Below, one piece after another: positions 33,095-40,549 of a stretch of DNA of 54,549 nucleotides (its first letter is position 1; each line of letters starts with the position of its first letter). A program made the translations under genes and the position numbers. This DNA is from Clostridia bacterium (lineage in GTDB: Bacteria; Bacillota; Clostridia; CAKSNL01; HGM11501): positions 1 to 54,549 of the forward strand of contig CAAFWO010000034.1 in the NCBI GenBank assembly GCA_900766735.1, read 5' to 3'. Below the pieces are notes generated by a model that saw only the letters and a program-made list of their open reading frames with translations, was not told where the DNA came from and did not search any database.

Positions 33095-33915
33095 CCCTTT
33101 ATGATCTTCGTTTTGCCGGGGTCTATCCTATCGGGCTCGGAAATGATCTCGCCTATGTCCTCGGCCTTTATGATTCCGCCCGACGGGTTCTTGATGCTCT
33201 CGACCCTGCCGGTCAGCGTCGCATCAACAGTGGAATATTCAAACGCAAGGTCGGTATTTATCACGCGGCAGTTTTCCATTTTCAAATTTTCGGCATAGCA
33301 AAAGCCCTGATGGCTTTCGACCGTGCAGTCGATAAGCGTTAAATTGACAGAGTTCCAGCCGATATACTCGCCCGAAATGAAGGAGTTTTTAACCGTTACG
33401 TTCTCTGTGTTCCAGAACGCGTCCTTCGATATAAGGCGCGAATTTTCGATTGTTATGTTTTTCGCCCCGTCAAAGGAATAGTTGCCCGTTAAGGTAAAGT
33501 CCGAAAATTTCGAATCGGAAAGCCCGAAAGCAAAATAGTCCCCCTCCGCGGTCAGGTTTTCCGCCGTCACGGCGCGGCAGTTCCAAAGCGTCTCCTCGGC
33601 ATGGGGCATCGAAACTCCGGAAAGGCGGATGTCCTCTGCCCGTCTGAATGTCTTAGGTGCGGAGATCACCGTGTCTTTAACCTCGATGTTTTTGGTATAC
33701 CAAATTCCGGCGCGTGCGCCGATGTCCAAAAATCCGCCGTCCACCTTGATATTTTTACAGTACCAGAGCGGATATTTCCACCTGAAAATGCAATTTTTAA
33801 GTGAAATATTCTCGCTTTCCTTAAGCGGCGACTCGCCGTCAAAGAAAACCGAATCTTCTATCTTTTCATTCTTAAGCCCGAAAAGAGCTCTCTCACCGCT
33901 GAAATTACCTTTCAA
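33091..33915 (-). CDS. DUF3737 family right-handed beta-helix protein
   Basis: A 274-aa cytosolic protein built of ~22-residue repeats ending in short asparagine-rich turns (ISLKNCIFRWKYPLWYCKNIKVDGG, ITIENSRLISKDAFWNTENVTVKNSFI), as in DUF3737, a small parallel beta-helix family often found next to PatB/MalY genes (recollection). No signal peptide. It is the first gene of the operon. Function unknown; a sugar-related role is possible from context. Confidence 0.82.
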   Translation of the reverse strand: MKGNFSGERALFGLKNEKIEDSVFFDGESPLKESENISLKNCIFRWKYPLWYCKNIKVDGGFLDIGARAGIWYTKNIEVKDTVISAPKTFRRAEDIRLSGVSMPHAEETLWNCRAVTAENLTAEGDYFAFGLSDSKFSDFTLTGNYSFDGAKNITIENSRLISKDAFWNTENVTVKNSFISGEYIGWNSVNLTLIDCTVESHQGFCYAENLKMENCRVINTDLAFEYSTVDATLTGRVESIKNPSGGIIKAEDIGEIISEPDRIDPGKTKIIKG

Positions 33916-33972
33916 TTCAGGTTCCCCCTTTATTCTGTTTATTTTATCACATTAAGACTAAAAAGTCAAGAA

Positions 33973-34015
33973 AATGACGGCTTTTGCCGAAAATTTTAAG
34001 GCAAGAGCCGTCATT
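33973..34015 (-). terminator. Terminator after the exported protein gene
   Basis: AATGACGGCTTTTGCC (33973-33988) pairs with GGCAAGAGCCGTCATT (34000-34015), one G-U. On the minus strand TTTCTTGAC follows. Confidence 0.7.
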
Positions 34016-34087
34016 CTTCCACTCAACCGAAATCATTTCTGGGTTTTCCGAATATTTTTCGATAATTCGACCCGAAACCCGCATTTT

Positions 34088-35191
34088 TTACTGTGCCTTT
34101 GAAAGGTCGATCTTCACGATTCCGTCCGGCCCGGTGTAGGGCACCGTCGCCGTGGGTGTTCCGAGCGCATATGCGCCGACCTGATACTGGTTAAAGTAGA
34201 GCACGAGCGCATCGTCATTAAGATACCATGAAACGTTTCCGCTCTGATTTTTGATGTTTGACGCAACCTCGCTTGCGTCCCCGTCCTTACCAAGCTCCGC
34301 TATGAAGCCGGAGAAAGCATTATTGACCGTTTCGTTCACCTTTTCGGGGTCTGCGTCGAGCACATCTGTCAGCGCGAGCTCTTTTTCCAGCACCATCTGG
34401 AACGTTCTCGAATAATAGTTCGTGGACGGGTGCGCGCCGTTCATATTCTTATAGTCCGTCATTCTGATCGAGATCATATTGTTGCGGTTTAACATTACGT
34501 CATAGCTTAAGTCAAATTCCTGCGGGCGGAAATTGTCTCCCATCGCTGTGCGAAGATCCGCGGCGTCCTTCTCAAGCGCCTCCGCAATGTCGTTGACAAA
34601 ATCGTCCGCCATGGAAAGGTACTCCGAATTGATCTGCTTGATAAAGTCCGTCTCGCCCTCGATGATGGGATATGCACAGTCAAAATTGATGAGGGGCGTT
34701 CCGTCCCTGTCCGACACGATTCTTGTCATATGGCCGGGTTTGATCTTGTACTGCCCTGCTTTTTCGCTTATTGAAACCGTCTTTGTTTCGCCGTCCCAGT
34801 CAACCTTTAAGTTAAGGCTTTCGGACACTGCGCGAAGTGGCACTAATGTTCTGCCGTTCTCGATCCTGGGCGCAGCGTCAAGCTTCACGGTCTTTCCGCC
34901 GACCTGCATCTCGTCCGACCCGATTTTTAAGCTTAAATATTTTTCGCCCTTCATCGCGTTGACAAAGTTACCGTCCTTCCGGGGCGAATAGCTCACCGCA
35001 CAGCCGAGCGCTTCAAATATCGCTCTGAAAGGCACGAGCGTTCTGCCCTCATCGATCACGGGCAAAACGTCAAACGCAAGTTTTTCACCGTTGAGGCTGA
35101 CGCTTATGTCCCCGTCCGCCGCGCCGGATGAAAAGCAGAGTCCTGCCGCGAGGCACGAGGCAATAATGGCCGATGTTAATTTCTTTTTCAT
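34088..35191 (-). CDS. Exported protein: copper-amine-oxidase-N domain plus DUF3298
   Basis: A signal peptide (1-~28, SAIIASCLAAGLCFSSGAA) is followed by two Cu_amine_oxidN1-type repeats (VSLNGEKLAFDVLPVIDEGRTLVPFRAIFEALG, then APRIENGRTLVPLRAVSESLN), which are cell-surface domains and not oxidases, and a C-terminal DUF3298/RsiV-like domain (~140-365; GAHPSTNYYSRTF, WYLNDDALVLYFNQYQVG). Similar proteins are anchored or secreted in Clostridia, and RsiV binds lysozyme, so envelope-stress sensing is possible. ATG 35191 has GAGAGAGG at 9 nt; the upstream ATG at 35200 is too close to it. Confidence 0.85.
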   Translation of the reverse strand: MKKKLTSAIIASCLAAGLCFSSGAADGDISVSLNGEKLAFDVLPVIDEGRTLVPFRAIFEALGCAVSYSPRKDGNFVNAMKGEKYLSLKIGSDEMQVGGKTVKLDAAPRIENGRTLVPLRAVSESLNLKVDWDGETKTVSISEKAGQYKIKPGHMTRIVSDRDGTPLINFDCAYPIIEGETDFIKQINSEYLSMADDFVNDIAEALEKDAADLRTAMGDNFRPQEFDLSYDVMLNRNNMISIRMTDYKNMNGAHPSTNYYSRTFQMVLEKELALTDVLDADPEKVNETVNNAFSGFIAELGKDGDASEVASNIKNQSGNVSWYLNDDALVLYFNQYQVGAYALGTPTATVPYTGPDGIVKIDLSKAQ

Positions 35192-35486
35192 TAAAACCAT
35201 CCTCTCTCTTTATCTTAAATTTCAAGGGGTTTTTCCATCTTTATTTTACCATAAAACAGGAATTTGTAAACAGAAAAATTTTTATTTAATAAACATTTAA
35301 TAAAAATGAAAAAAGCGCCGGAAACACGCGATATTTATATCCATCTGCCGCCGTATGACGGCTTGAAAAGCAATTTTCTCCCTCCGTCAAAACCTGCGGT
35401 TTTGCCGCCTCCCTCGTCATAGGGAGGCGGCAAAAATAGTTTTATCAAAATGTTTAAAATGAAAAAAGCGCCGTGCGGCGCTTTTT
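35192..35486. other. Intergenic region with stacked palindromes
   Basis: This 295-bp stretch holds GCCGT/ACGGC (near 35351), a perfect 13-bp stem (35402-35414 with 35421-35433, around CGTCAT) and the DUF378 terminator (35461-35488). The 18 bases AAAATGAAAAAAGCGCCG occur twice (35304-35321 and 35457-35474), so the left copy is half a duplicated terminator. It resembles a REP-like insertion between two terminator copies. Confidence 0.45.
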
Positions 35487-35488
35487 TC
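35461..35488. terminator. Terminator after the DUF378 gene
   Basis: GAAAAAAGCGCC (35461-35472) pairs perfectly with GGCGCTTTTTTC (35477-35488). Bidirectional in appearance. Confidence 0.8.
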
Positions 35489-35714
35489 ATTTTGCCGGGT
35501 GCTCTTTTCTTTCTTCTTTATCCTTGAAAAGAAGAGTTATCGACCATATGCCCGAAAGCCCGACAAGCGAATAGATTATTCTGCTCATCAGTGCCGTCTG
35601 CCCTCCGAAGAGAGCTGCCACGATGTCAAATCCGAAAAGGCCGATCGAGCCCCAGTTGATTGCGCCGATTATCACAAGCACCAGCGCTATAATATCTGCT
35701 GTCATCAATTTCAC
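35487..35714 (-). CDS. DUF378 small membrane protein
   Basis: 75 aa with two membrane helices (~8-30, ~42-62) and the DUF378 signature GAINWGSIGLFGFDIVAALFG. Basic/acidic C-terminal tail KDKEERKEH. Function unknown. It follows mgtE on the same strand after 40 bp. Confidence 0.85.
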   Translation of the reverse strand: MKLMTADIIALVLVIIGAINWGSIGLFGFDIVAALFGGQTALMSRIIYSLVGLSGIWSITLLFKDKEERKEHPAK

Positions 35715-35754
35715 TCACTCCTTACACAAGTGAGTATGCCCCGAAAAATTTTAT

Positions 35755-37155
35755 TTATACATGAAAAACTGCCTGCGCAACGTTAAAGTACACCAAAAGC
35801 GAGAAGCAGTCCACGACCGTGGTGATCAAAGGCGAGGCCATTATCGCCGGGTCGAACCCTATCTTTTTCGCCGCGATGGGAAGAAGACAGCCGATGGACT
35901 TTGCCACGATGACCGTGATCAGGAGTGCAAGGCTCACGGTAAACGCAATCGAAAACGCGGTGTGAAGCGCATATTCGCCGCCCGAAAAATAATATTTCAT
36001 CACGAAAACGCGGATAAAGTTTACTGCCGAAAGCACGATTCCGCAAAGAAGCGCGACTCTTATCTCCTTCCACCAGACCTTTAGGACCTCCGAGCCCTTG
36101 ATGTCGCCCAGCGCGAGGCTTCGGATAACAAGTATCGAGGCCTGCGAGCCGCAGTTTCCGCCCGTGTCCATCAGCATCGGGATGAACGCTATCAAAAACG
36201 AGATATTGGCAAGGCGCTCCTCAAAAGAATCGATAATAGCACCCGTAAAGGTCGCCGAAAGCATCAAGAGCAAAAGCCATGGAATCCTGTTTAAGAACTG
36301 GCGCACCGCGCCCGTCTTCATATATGAATCCTCCGAGGGCGTTACCGCTGCCATAAGCTCGAAGTCCTCTGTCGCCTCGTCCTGAATGACCTCGACAGCG
36401 TCGTCTACCGTGATGATTCCGACAAGCCGTTTTTCGTTGTCAACGACCGGCATTGCCGATAAGTCGTATTTTGAGAACATCGAGCCGACCTCTTCTTTGT
36501 CCTCAAGCGTCGTCGCATAGATGACCTTTTCGTCCATAATGTCGCCGATTAAGACCTCGTCGCCGGCCAATAACATATCTTTGATAGTGACTGTGCCCTC
36601 TAAGATCCTGTTTTTATCGGTCACATAGAAATTCGAGAAATCCTCGACATCGTCCCCCTGCTGCCTTATGCGGGAGAACGCCTCTCGCACGGTCATTTCT
36701 TTTTTAAAGTCTAAAAACTCCGTGTTCATCAGGCTTCCGGCAGAGTCCTCCGGATATTTTAACAGCCTGTTTATCGCCTGACGCGTTTTGGAGTCAGTGT
36801 GCTTTAATATTCTGTTCACGGCGTTTGCCGGCATCTCCTCCAAAAGGTCGACCGTGTCGTCCAAAAAGAGCTCGTTTATGATGTTATGAAGCTCCGAATC
36901 CGTTATCGTCGTGATGATGCTCTCCTGAAGGTCGTGCTCCATATAGGCAAAAACCTCGGCCGCCTGCTCCTTCGGAATGAGCCTGAAGATCATGACCGCC
37001 ATTTCCTCGTCGATACTCTCGAGTAGCTCTGCGGTGTCGACCTCGTTCATCGAGGTTATGATCTCCTTGATCTTCAAAAATTTTCTTGCCTCGAAAAGCT
37101 CGGAAAGCTCTTCCTTTAGTTCCTTAAAATCCTTTTCGTCCTTTTTTTCTTCCAT
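35755..37155 (-). CDS. mgtE: Magnesium transporter MgtE
   Basis: A full-length 466-aa MgtE: N-terminal superhelical Mg2+-sensing domain (~1-145; LLESIDEEMAVMIFRLIPKEQAAEVFAYM), two CBS domains (~150-270; VTIKDMLLAGDEVLIGDIM, AMPVVDNEKRLVGIITVDDAVEVIQDEATEDF) and five membrane helices (~300-466; FIPMLMDTGGNCGSQAS, and IMASPLITTVVDCFSLLVYF with the pore-site D). The gate closes when Mg2+ binds the cytosolic domains. Expression appears controlled by the leader at 37157-37321, where a terminator overlaps the ribosome site. Confidence 0.96.
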   Translation of the reverse strand: MEEKKDEKDFKELKEELSELFEARKFLKIKEIITSMNEVDTAELLESIDEEMAVMIFRLIPKEQAAEVFAYMEHDLQESIITTITDSELHNIINELFLDDTVDLLEEMPANAVNRILKHTDSKTRQAINRLLKYPEDSAGSLMNTEFLDFKKEMTVREAFSRIRQQGDDVEDFSNFYVTDKNRILEGTVTIKDMLLAGDEVLIGDIMDEKVIYATTLEDKEEVGSMFSKYDLSAMPVVDNEKRLVGIITVDDAVEVIQDEATEDFELMAAVTPSEDSYMKTGAVRQFLNRIPWLLLLMLSATFTGAIIDSFEERLANISFLIAFIPMLMDTGGNCGSQASILVIRSLALGDIKGSEVLKVWWKEIRVALLCGIVLSAVNFIRVFVMKYYFSGGEYALHTAFSIAFTVSLALLITVIVAKSIGCLLPIAAKKIGFDPAIMASPLITTVVDCFSLLVYFNVAQAVFHV

Positions 37156-37156
37156 T

Positions 37157-37184
37157 AAAAAAACCGCCTTTCTCCGAAAGACGG
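37157..37184 (-). terminator. Attenuator hairpin overlapping the mgtE ribosome site
   Basis: On the minus strand CCGTCTTT (37184-37177) pairs with AAAGGCGG (37171-37164) and is followed by seven T, then ATG of mgtE. The 3' half of the stem is also the only Shine-Dalgarno-like sequence. AACACCGCTTT (37223-37213), at the end of the leader-peptide frame, can pair with the same AAAGGCGGT and would then act as an antiterminator. Confidence 0.7.
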
Positions 37185-37205
37185 CAACAAAACAAGCCCT
37201 AAGCC

Positions 37206-37286
37206 TCAGCTTAAAGCGGTGTTGCGAACGCCTTCCGGCAAATTATTCAACTTAAAAATGCATAATCGACTGCCGTCCGCGTCCAT
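37206..37286 (-). CDS. Leader peptide of mgtE (26 aa)
   Basis: A short frame with GGAGGTG 6 nt before its ATG, the best ribosome site in the region, about 20 nt after the predicted transcription start. It begins with acidic residues (MDADGSRLC) and ends with the codons for VRNTALS, which coincide with the predicted antiterminator strand. It stops 51 bp before mgtE. By analogy with MgtL of enterics, where Mg2+ changes ribosome progress through a leader peptide, it may couple translation to termination. The mechanism is inferred; the peptide has no known family. Confidence 0.55.
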   Translation of the reverse strand: MDADGSRLCIFKLNNLPEGVRNTALS

Positions 37287-37315
37287 TTAAACACCTCCGA
37301 AAAAATTATACATTA

Positions 37316-37344
37316 AGTATATCACCAATCTTTTTTTCCGTCAA
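37316..37344 (-). promoter_or_regulatory. Promoter of the mgtE leader
   Basis: On the minus strand: TTGACG (37339-37344), 17-bp spacer, TATACT (37316-37321). Confidence 0.75.
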
Positions 37345-37409
37345 GTGCGAAAAATCACATATTTTGATATTATTTTGCACAAAATTAAGTCCGAATATGC
37401 GTGTTTTAC

Positions 37410-37438
37410 TTGACTATGAGCGATTTTTAATATAAAAT
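37410..37438 (+). promoter_or_regulatory. Promoter of the obgE operon
   Basis: TTGACT (37410-37415), 17-bp spacer, TAAAAT (37433-37438). An AAGGAG ribosome site follows before the ATG at 37471. Confidence 0.75.
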
Positions 37439-37470
37439 AGAATAGATAAAAACTATTAAGGAGTATTTTT

Positions 37471-38742
37471 ATGTTCGCAGATAAAGCGGAAATTTTAATA
37501 AAAGCGGGAAACGGCGGAAACGGACTTGTTTCCTTCCGCCGCGAGATGTACGTTCCCGCCGGCGGACCGGACGGGGGCGACGGCGGAAAGGGCGGCGACA
37601 TTGTTTTCGAGATTGACCCCGAAACGAGCACGCTTGCCGATTTTAAATTCAAAAGAAAATATTTTGCCGAGAACGGCGAGGACGGGAAGGCGAAAAGGTG
37701 CTTTGGCAAAAGCGGAGCGGACCTTGTGATAGGCGTTCCCGAGGGCACGCTTATCCGCGATAAGGAGACCGGGCGGATTTTAGCCGATATGACGGGCGAA
37801 AACCGCCGCGCCGTTGTCGCAAAGGGCGGAAACGGCGGCTTCGGAAACCAGCATTTTGCAACCCCGGTGCGCCAGGCGCCCCAGTTTGCCAAAAGCGGGA
37901 TAAAGACCAAGGAGCAGACCGTGACCTTAGAGCTTAAAATGATTGCGGACGCGGGACTTATCGGCTTTCCCAACGTCGGCAAATCCACGATTTTGTCGCG
38001 CGTGACACAGGCGCGCCCGAAGATAGCCAACTACCATTTCACGACCCTTGTCCCCAACCTCGGCGTCGTTTTCATGGGCGAGGGCAGAAGCTTTGTCCTT
38101 GCCGATATTCCCGGAATCATCGAGGGCGCAAGCCGCGGGCTCGGGCTCGGGCATGACTTTCTGCGCCATATCGAGCGCACGAGGGTGCTTATCCATGTTT
38201 TGGACATTTCGGGCTCTGAGGGCAGAAACCCCATAGAGGATTTTAACGATATCAATAACGAGCTTAAAATGTATTCCGAGTCCTTAGCGTCGCTTCCCCA
38301 GGTAGTCGCCGCGAATAAGTGCGATATATGCTATGACGAGGACGCGAAAAACAGGGTTATAAAATACATTGAGGACAGGGGCGTCCGCTGCTTTGAGGTT
38401 TCGGCGGCAACGGGCGAGGGGCTGACCCCGCTTTTAAACTACGTTGAGTCCCTCCTTCCCACTCTCGGACCCGTTCCGGTGTTCGAAAGCGAGATGGTCT
38501 ACGGCGAGGAGGAGCTTTCCGACGAGTTCACCGTCATAAAGGAGGACGACGGCTCCTATACCGTGGAAGGTCCCTTTGCCGATAGGCTTGTCGGCAGCGT
38601 TAATTTTGACAATGACGAGTCCGTCGCATTCTTCCAGCGCACGCTCCGCCGCCGCGGAATTATTGACGAGCTTGTAAAATTGGGCTGCCACGAGGGCGAC
38701 ACCGTGAGAGTATCGGACTTTGAATTTGATTATATGGATTAG
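37471..38742 (+). CDS. obgE: GTPase ObgE/CgtA
   Basis: A 423-aa Obg GTPase: glycine-rich Obg fold (1-158; GNGGNGLVSFRREMYVPAGGPDGGDGGKGG), G domain (~159-335) with Walker A GFPNVGKST at 165-173, switch II DIPGIIEGA and NKCD, and the C-terminal OCT domain found in Gram-positives (~345-423). It acts in 50S assembly and the stringent response. It heads a run of ribosome- and NAD-related genes on the same strand. Confidence 0.97.
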   Translation: MFADKAEILIKAGNGGNGLVSFRREMYVPAGGPDGGDGGKGGDIVFEIDPETSTLADFKFKRKYFAENGEDGKAKRCFGKSGADLVIGVPEGTLIRDKETGRILADMTGENRRAVVAKGGNGGFGNQHFATPVRQAPQFAKSGIKTKEQTVTLELKMIADAGLIGFPNVGKSTILSRVTQARPKIANYHFTTLVPNLGVVFMGEGRSFVLADIPGIIEGASRGLGLGHDFLRHIERTRVLIHVLDISGSEGRNPIEDFNDINNELKMYSESLASLPQVVAANKCDICYDEDAKNRVIKYIEDRGVRCFEVSAATGEGLTPLLNYVESLLPTLGPVPVFESEMVYGEEELSDEFTVIKEDDGSYTVEGPFADRLVGSVNFDNDESVAFFQRTLRRRGIIDELVKLGCHEGDTVRVSDFEFDYMD

Positions 38743-38752
38743 GAGAATAGTG

Positions 38753-39046
38753 ATGATAACAAGCAAGGAACGCGCATTTTTAAGAGGAAAGGCAAACACG
38801 CTTACGGCAAATTATCAGATAGGAAAAGGCGGAATAACGGATTCGGTGTGCACCTCGATTTCAGAGGCGCTTGAAGCAAACGAGCTTATTAAAATAAAGA
38901 TACTGGAAAACGCCGACCTTTCGACAAAGTCCGCGGCGGTGACCGTTGCCGCGGCGACAAATTCGAACATCGTTCAGTGCATCGGGCGCATCTTCGTATT
39001 ATACCGCCCGGCGCGCGAGAAGGAAAAGCGCAGGTTTTTGGTATGA
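38753..39046 (+). CDS. yhbY: YhbY-family RNA-binding protein (CRM domain)
   Basis: A 97-aa CRM-domain protein: LRGKANTLTANYQIGKGGIT (GxxG loop) and VQCIGRIFVLYRPAREKEKR. It binds pre-50S particles (family knowledge). ATG 38753 (MITSKERAFLRG) has GGAGAA upstream; the frame extends to 38720 inside obgE without a ribosome site. Its stop overlaps the nadD start by 4 bp. Confidence 0.92.
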   Translation: MITSKERAFLRGKANTLTANYQIGKGGITDSVCTSISEALEANELIKIKILENADLSTKSAAVTVAAATNSNIVQCIGRIFVLYRPAREKEKRRFLV

Positions 39047-39597
39047 AGTCCGGGCTTTTCGGCGGCTCTTTTGACCCTGTACATTCAGGGCACCTGGCCG
39101 CCGCCAAACGCGCCAAAGAGGCGCTCGGCCTTGACCGCGTGATATTTATCCCGAGCGGAGTAAGCCCCCACAAAACGCTCACCGCCTCGCCCGAAGCGCG
39201 GCTTGAAATGGTGAAGCTTGCCGTTTCGGGGATTGACGGCTTTTCAGTCTCGGACTTTGAGACGAAGAAAAAGACCAAGTGCTATTCATATGAGACCGTG
39301 GCAGAATTTAAAAAGCTTTACCCGGATGATGAATTATATTTCATCATCGGAGACGACGAGTATTCCTCGTTTTTCTCATGGTACAAGCCCAATGAGCTTT
39401 TATCGATGTGCCGCTTCGCCGTCTTAACACGGCACGGGACAAAGATAAAAGAGCCTTTTATCGGTATCAGTATGCCTCCGGTCAAAATATCTTCAACCAT
39501 GATAAGAGAGCGCGCCGCATCACGACTCGACCTTTCGGGCTTAGTTCCCCCGGGCGCGGCAGAATATATTAAGAAAAACAAACTTTACACGAAATGA
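39043..39597 (+). CDS. nadD: Nicotinate-nucleotide adenylyltransferase
   Basis: Makes nicotinate adenine dinucleotide from NaMN and ATP in NAD synthesis. The 184-aa protein has the nucleotidyltransferase motif GGSFDPVHSGHL and the C-terminal SSTMIRERAA (ISSTxIR). Start 39043 overlaps yhbY by ATGA coupling. It precedes yqeK, the usual Firmicute order. Confidence 0.95.
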   Translation: MKSGLFGGSFDPVHSGHLAAAKRAKEALGLDRVIFIPSGVSPHKTLTASPEARLEMVKLAVSGIDGFSVSDFETKKKTKCYSYETVAEFKKLYPDDELYFIIGDDEYSSFFSWYKPNELLSMCRFAVLTRHGTKIKEPFIGISMPPVKISSTMIRERAASRLDLSGLVPPGAAEYIKKNKLYTK

Positions 39598-39612
39598 GAT
39601 GAAGTAAATAAC

Positions 39613-40203
39613 ATGATGAGCTATGAGGAAATTTTGGAACGCCTTAAAAACACGCTGACAGGAGACCGCTTCGCCCACACCATGGGCGTTGTCGACGCGT
39701 CGGAGAGCCTTGCTCTGCGCTACGGATGCGACGTTAACAAGGCGCGCATCGCCGCGCTTTGCCACGACTGCGCGAAAAATCTTGACCTTGCCGAGCTTAA
39801 AAAGCTGTGCAAGAAATATAAAATAAGGCTCGACAACGTGTCAAAATGCGAAGGCAGGCTTCTTCACGCCTATGTCGGCGCGCACCTCGCTAAAGAGGAA
39901 TTCGGCGTGGCAGACCCCGAGATATTCGACGCGATATATTACCACACGACCGGAAAGCGCGATATGTCGCTTTTATGCAAGATAATTTTCCTCGCGGATA
40001 TGATCGAGCCCGGCAGGCGCAACCTTGAATTTCTGGACGAGATACGCCGCATGGCATACATAGATTTGGACAGGGCTATCATAATGGAGTTTGACTCCAC
40101 GATCGCCTATGTCATAAAAATGGAGCGCCTTTTGCACCCGGACACGATAAAGGCGCGTAACTATCTTATCGAAACCCGAAAGGATCTTGACTATGGAAAA
40201 TAA
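39613..40203 (+). CDS. yqeK: YqeK, bis(5'-nucleosyl)-tetraphosphatase (HD domain)
   Basis: A 196-aa HD-domain hydrolase: RFAHTMGVVDAS, ALCHDCAKNL (HD metal pair), HAYVGAHLAKEEFGV, YYHTTGKRDM and LADMIEPGRR. It cleaves Ap4A symmetrically to ADP with iron (family knowledge). It overlaps rsfS by 11 bp. Confidence 0.93.
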   Translation: MMSYEEILERLKNTLTGDRFAHTMGVVDASESLALRYGCDVNKARIAALCHDCAKNLDLAELKKLCKKYKIRLDNVSKCEGRLLHAYVGAHLAKEEFGVADPEIFDAIYYHTTGKRDMSLLCKIIFLADMIEPGRRNLEFLDEIRRMAYIDLDRAIIMEFDSTIAYVIKMERLLHPDTIKARNYLIETRKDLDYGK

Positions 40204-40525
40204 TGAAATGGGTACAAAGGAAAAAGAATTATATATTAAAGAGCTTCTCGAAAACAAAAAGGGGATCGATGTGACCGCGGTCGACCTGTCGGAGGCGACA
40301 AGCGTTGCCGACTCGTTCGTCATCGCGTCGGGCACCTCCGTTCCACATGTTAAGGCCCTATGCGACGAGGTTGAAGAAAAAATGTCCGAAAAGGGCATTG
40401 ACCCCTTAAGGGTCGAAGGCTACAGAAGTGCCTCCTGGGTATTGGTTGACTACGGCGACGTTGTCGTTCACATTTTCACACCCGAGGCGAGAGCCTTTTA
40501 TAATCTGGACAAGCTGTGGGCTTAA
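40193..40525 (+). CDS. rsfS: Ribosome silencing factor RsfS
   Basis: A 110-aa RsfS/YbeB: KGIDVTAVDLSEATSVADSFVIASGTS and GYRSASWVLVDYGDVVVHIFTPEARAFYNLDKLW. It binds L14 and blocks subunit joining during starvation. ATG 40193 has AAAGGA at ~8 nt; the TTG at 40187 is less suitable. Confidence 0.95.
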   Translation: MENNEMGTKEKELYIKELLENKKGIDVTAVDLSEATSVADSFVIASGTSVPHVKALCDEVEEKMSEKGIDPLRVEGYRSASWVLVDYGDVVVHIFTPEARAFYNLDKLWA

Positions 40526-40549
40526 TATTTCTGAAAGGATTGATATATA

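Larger units (their letters stand above)
37156..37470. promoter_or_regulatory. Divergent regulatory region mgtE / obgE
   Basis: This 315-bp stretch contains, on the minus strand, the mgtE promoter, leader peptide and attenuator, and on the plus strand the obgE promoter (37410-37438). No M-box (ykoK) magnesium riboswitch core was recognised. Confidence 0.7.

Noticed and set aside
37156..37320. M-box (ykoK) magnesium riboswitch before mgtE
   Set aside because: The conserved M-box core was not recognisable; a leader peptide plus terminator explains the region better.
40526..40549. T-box leader for leuS
   Set aside because: Only 24 bp separate rsfS and leuS, too short for a T-box.
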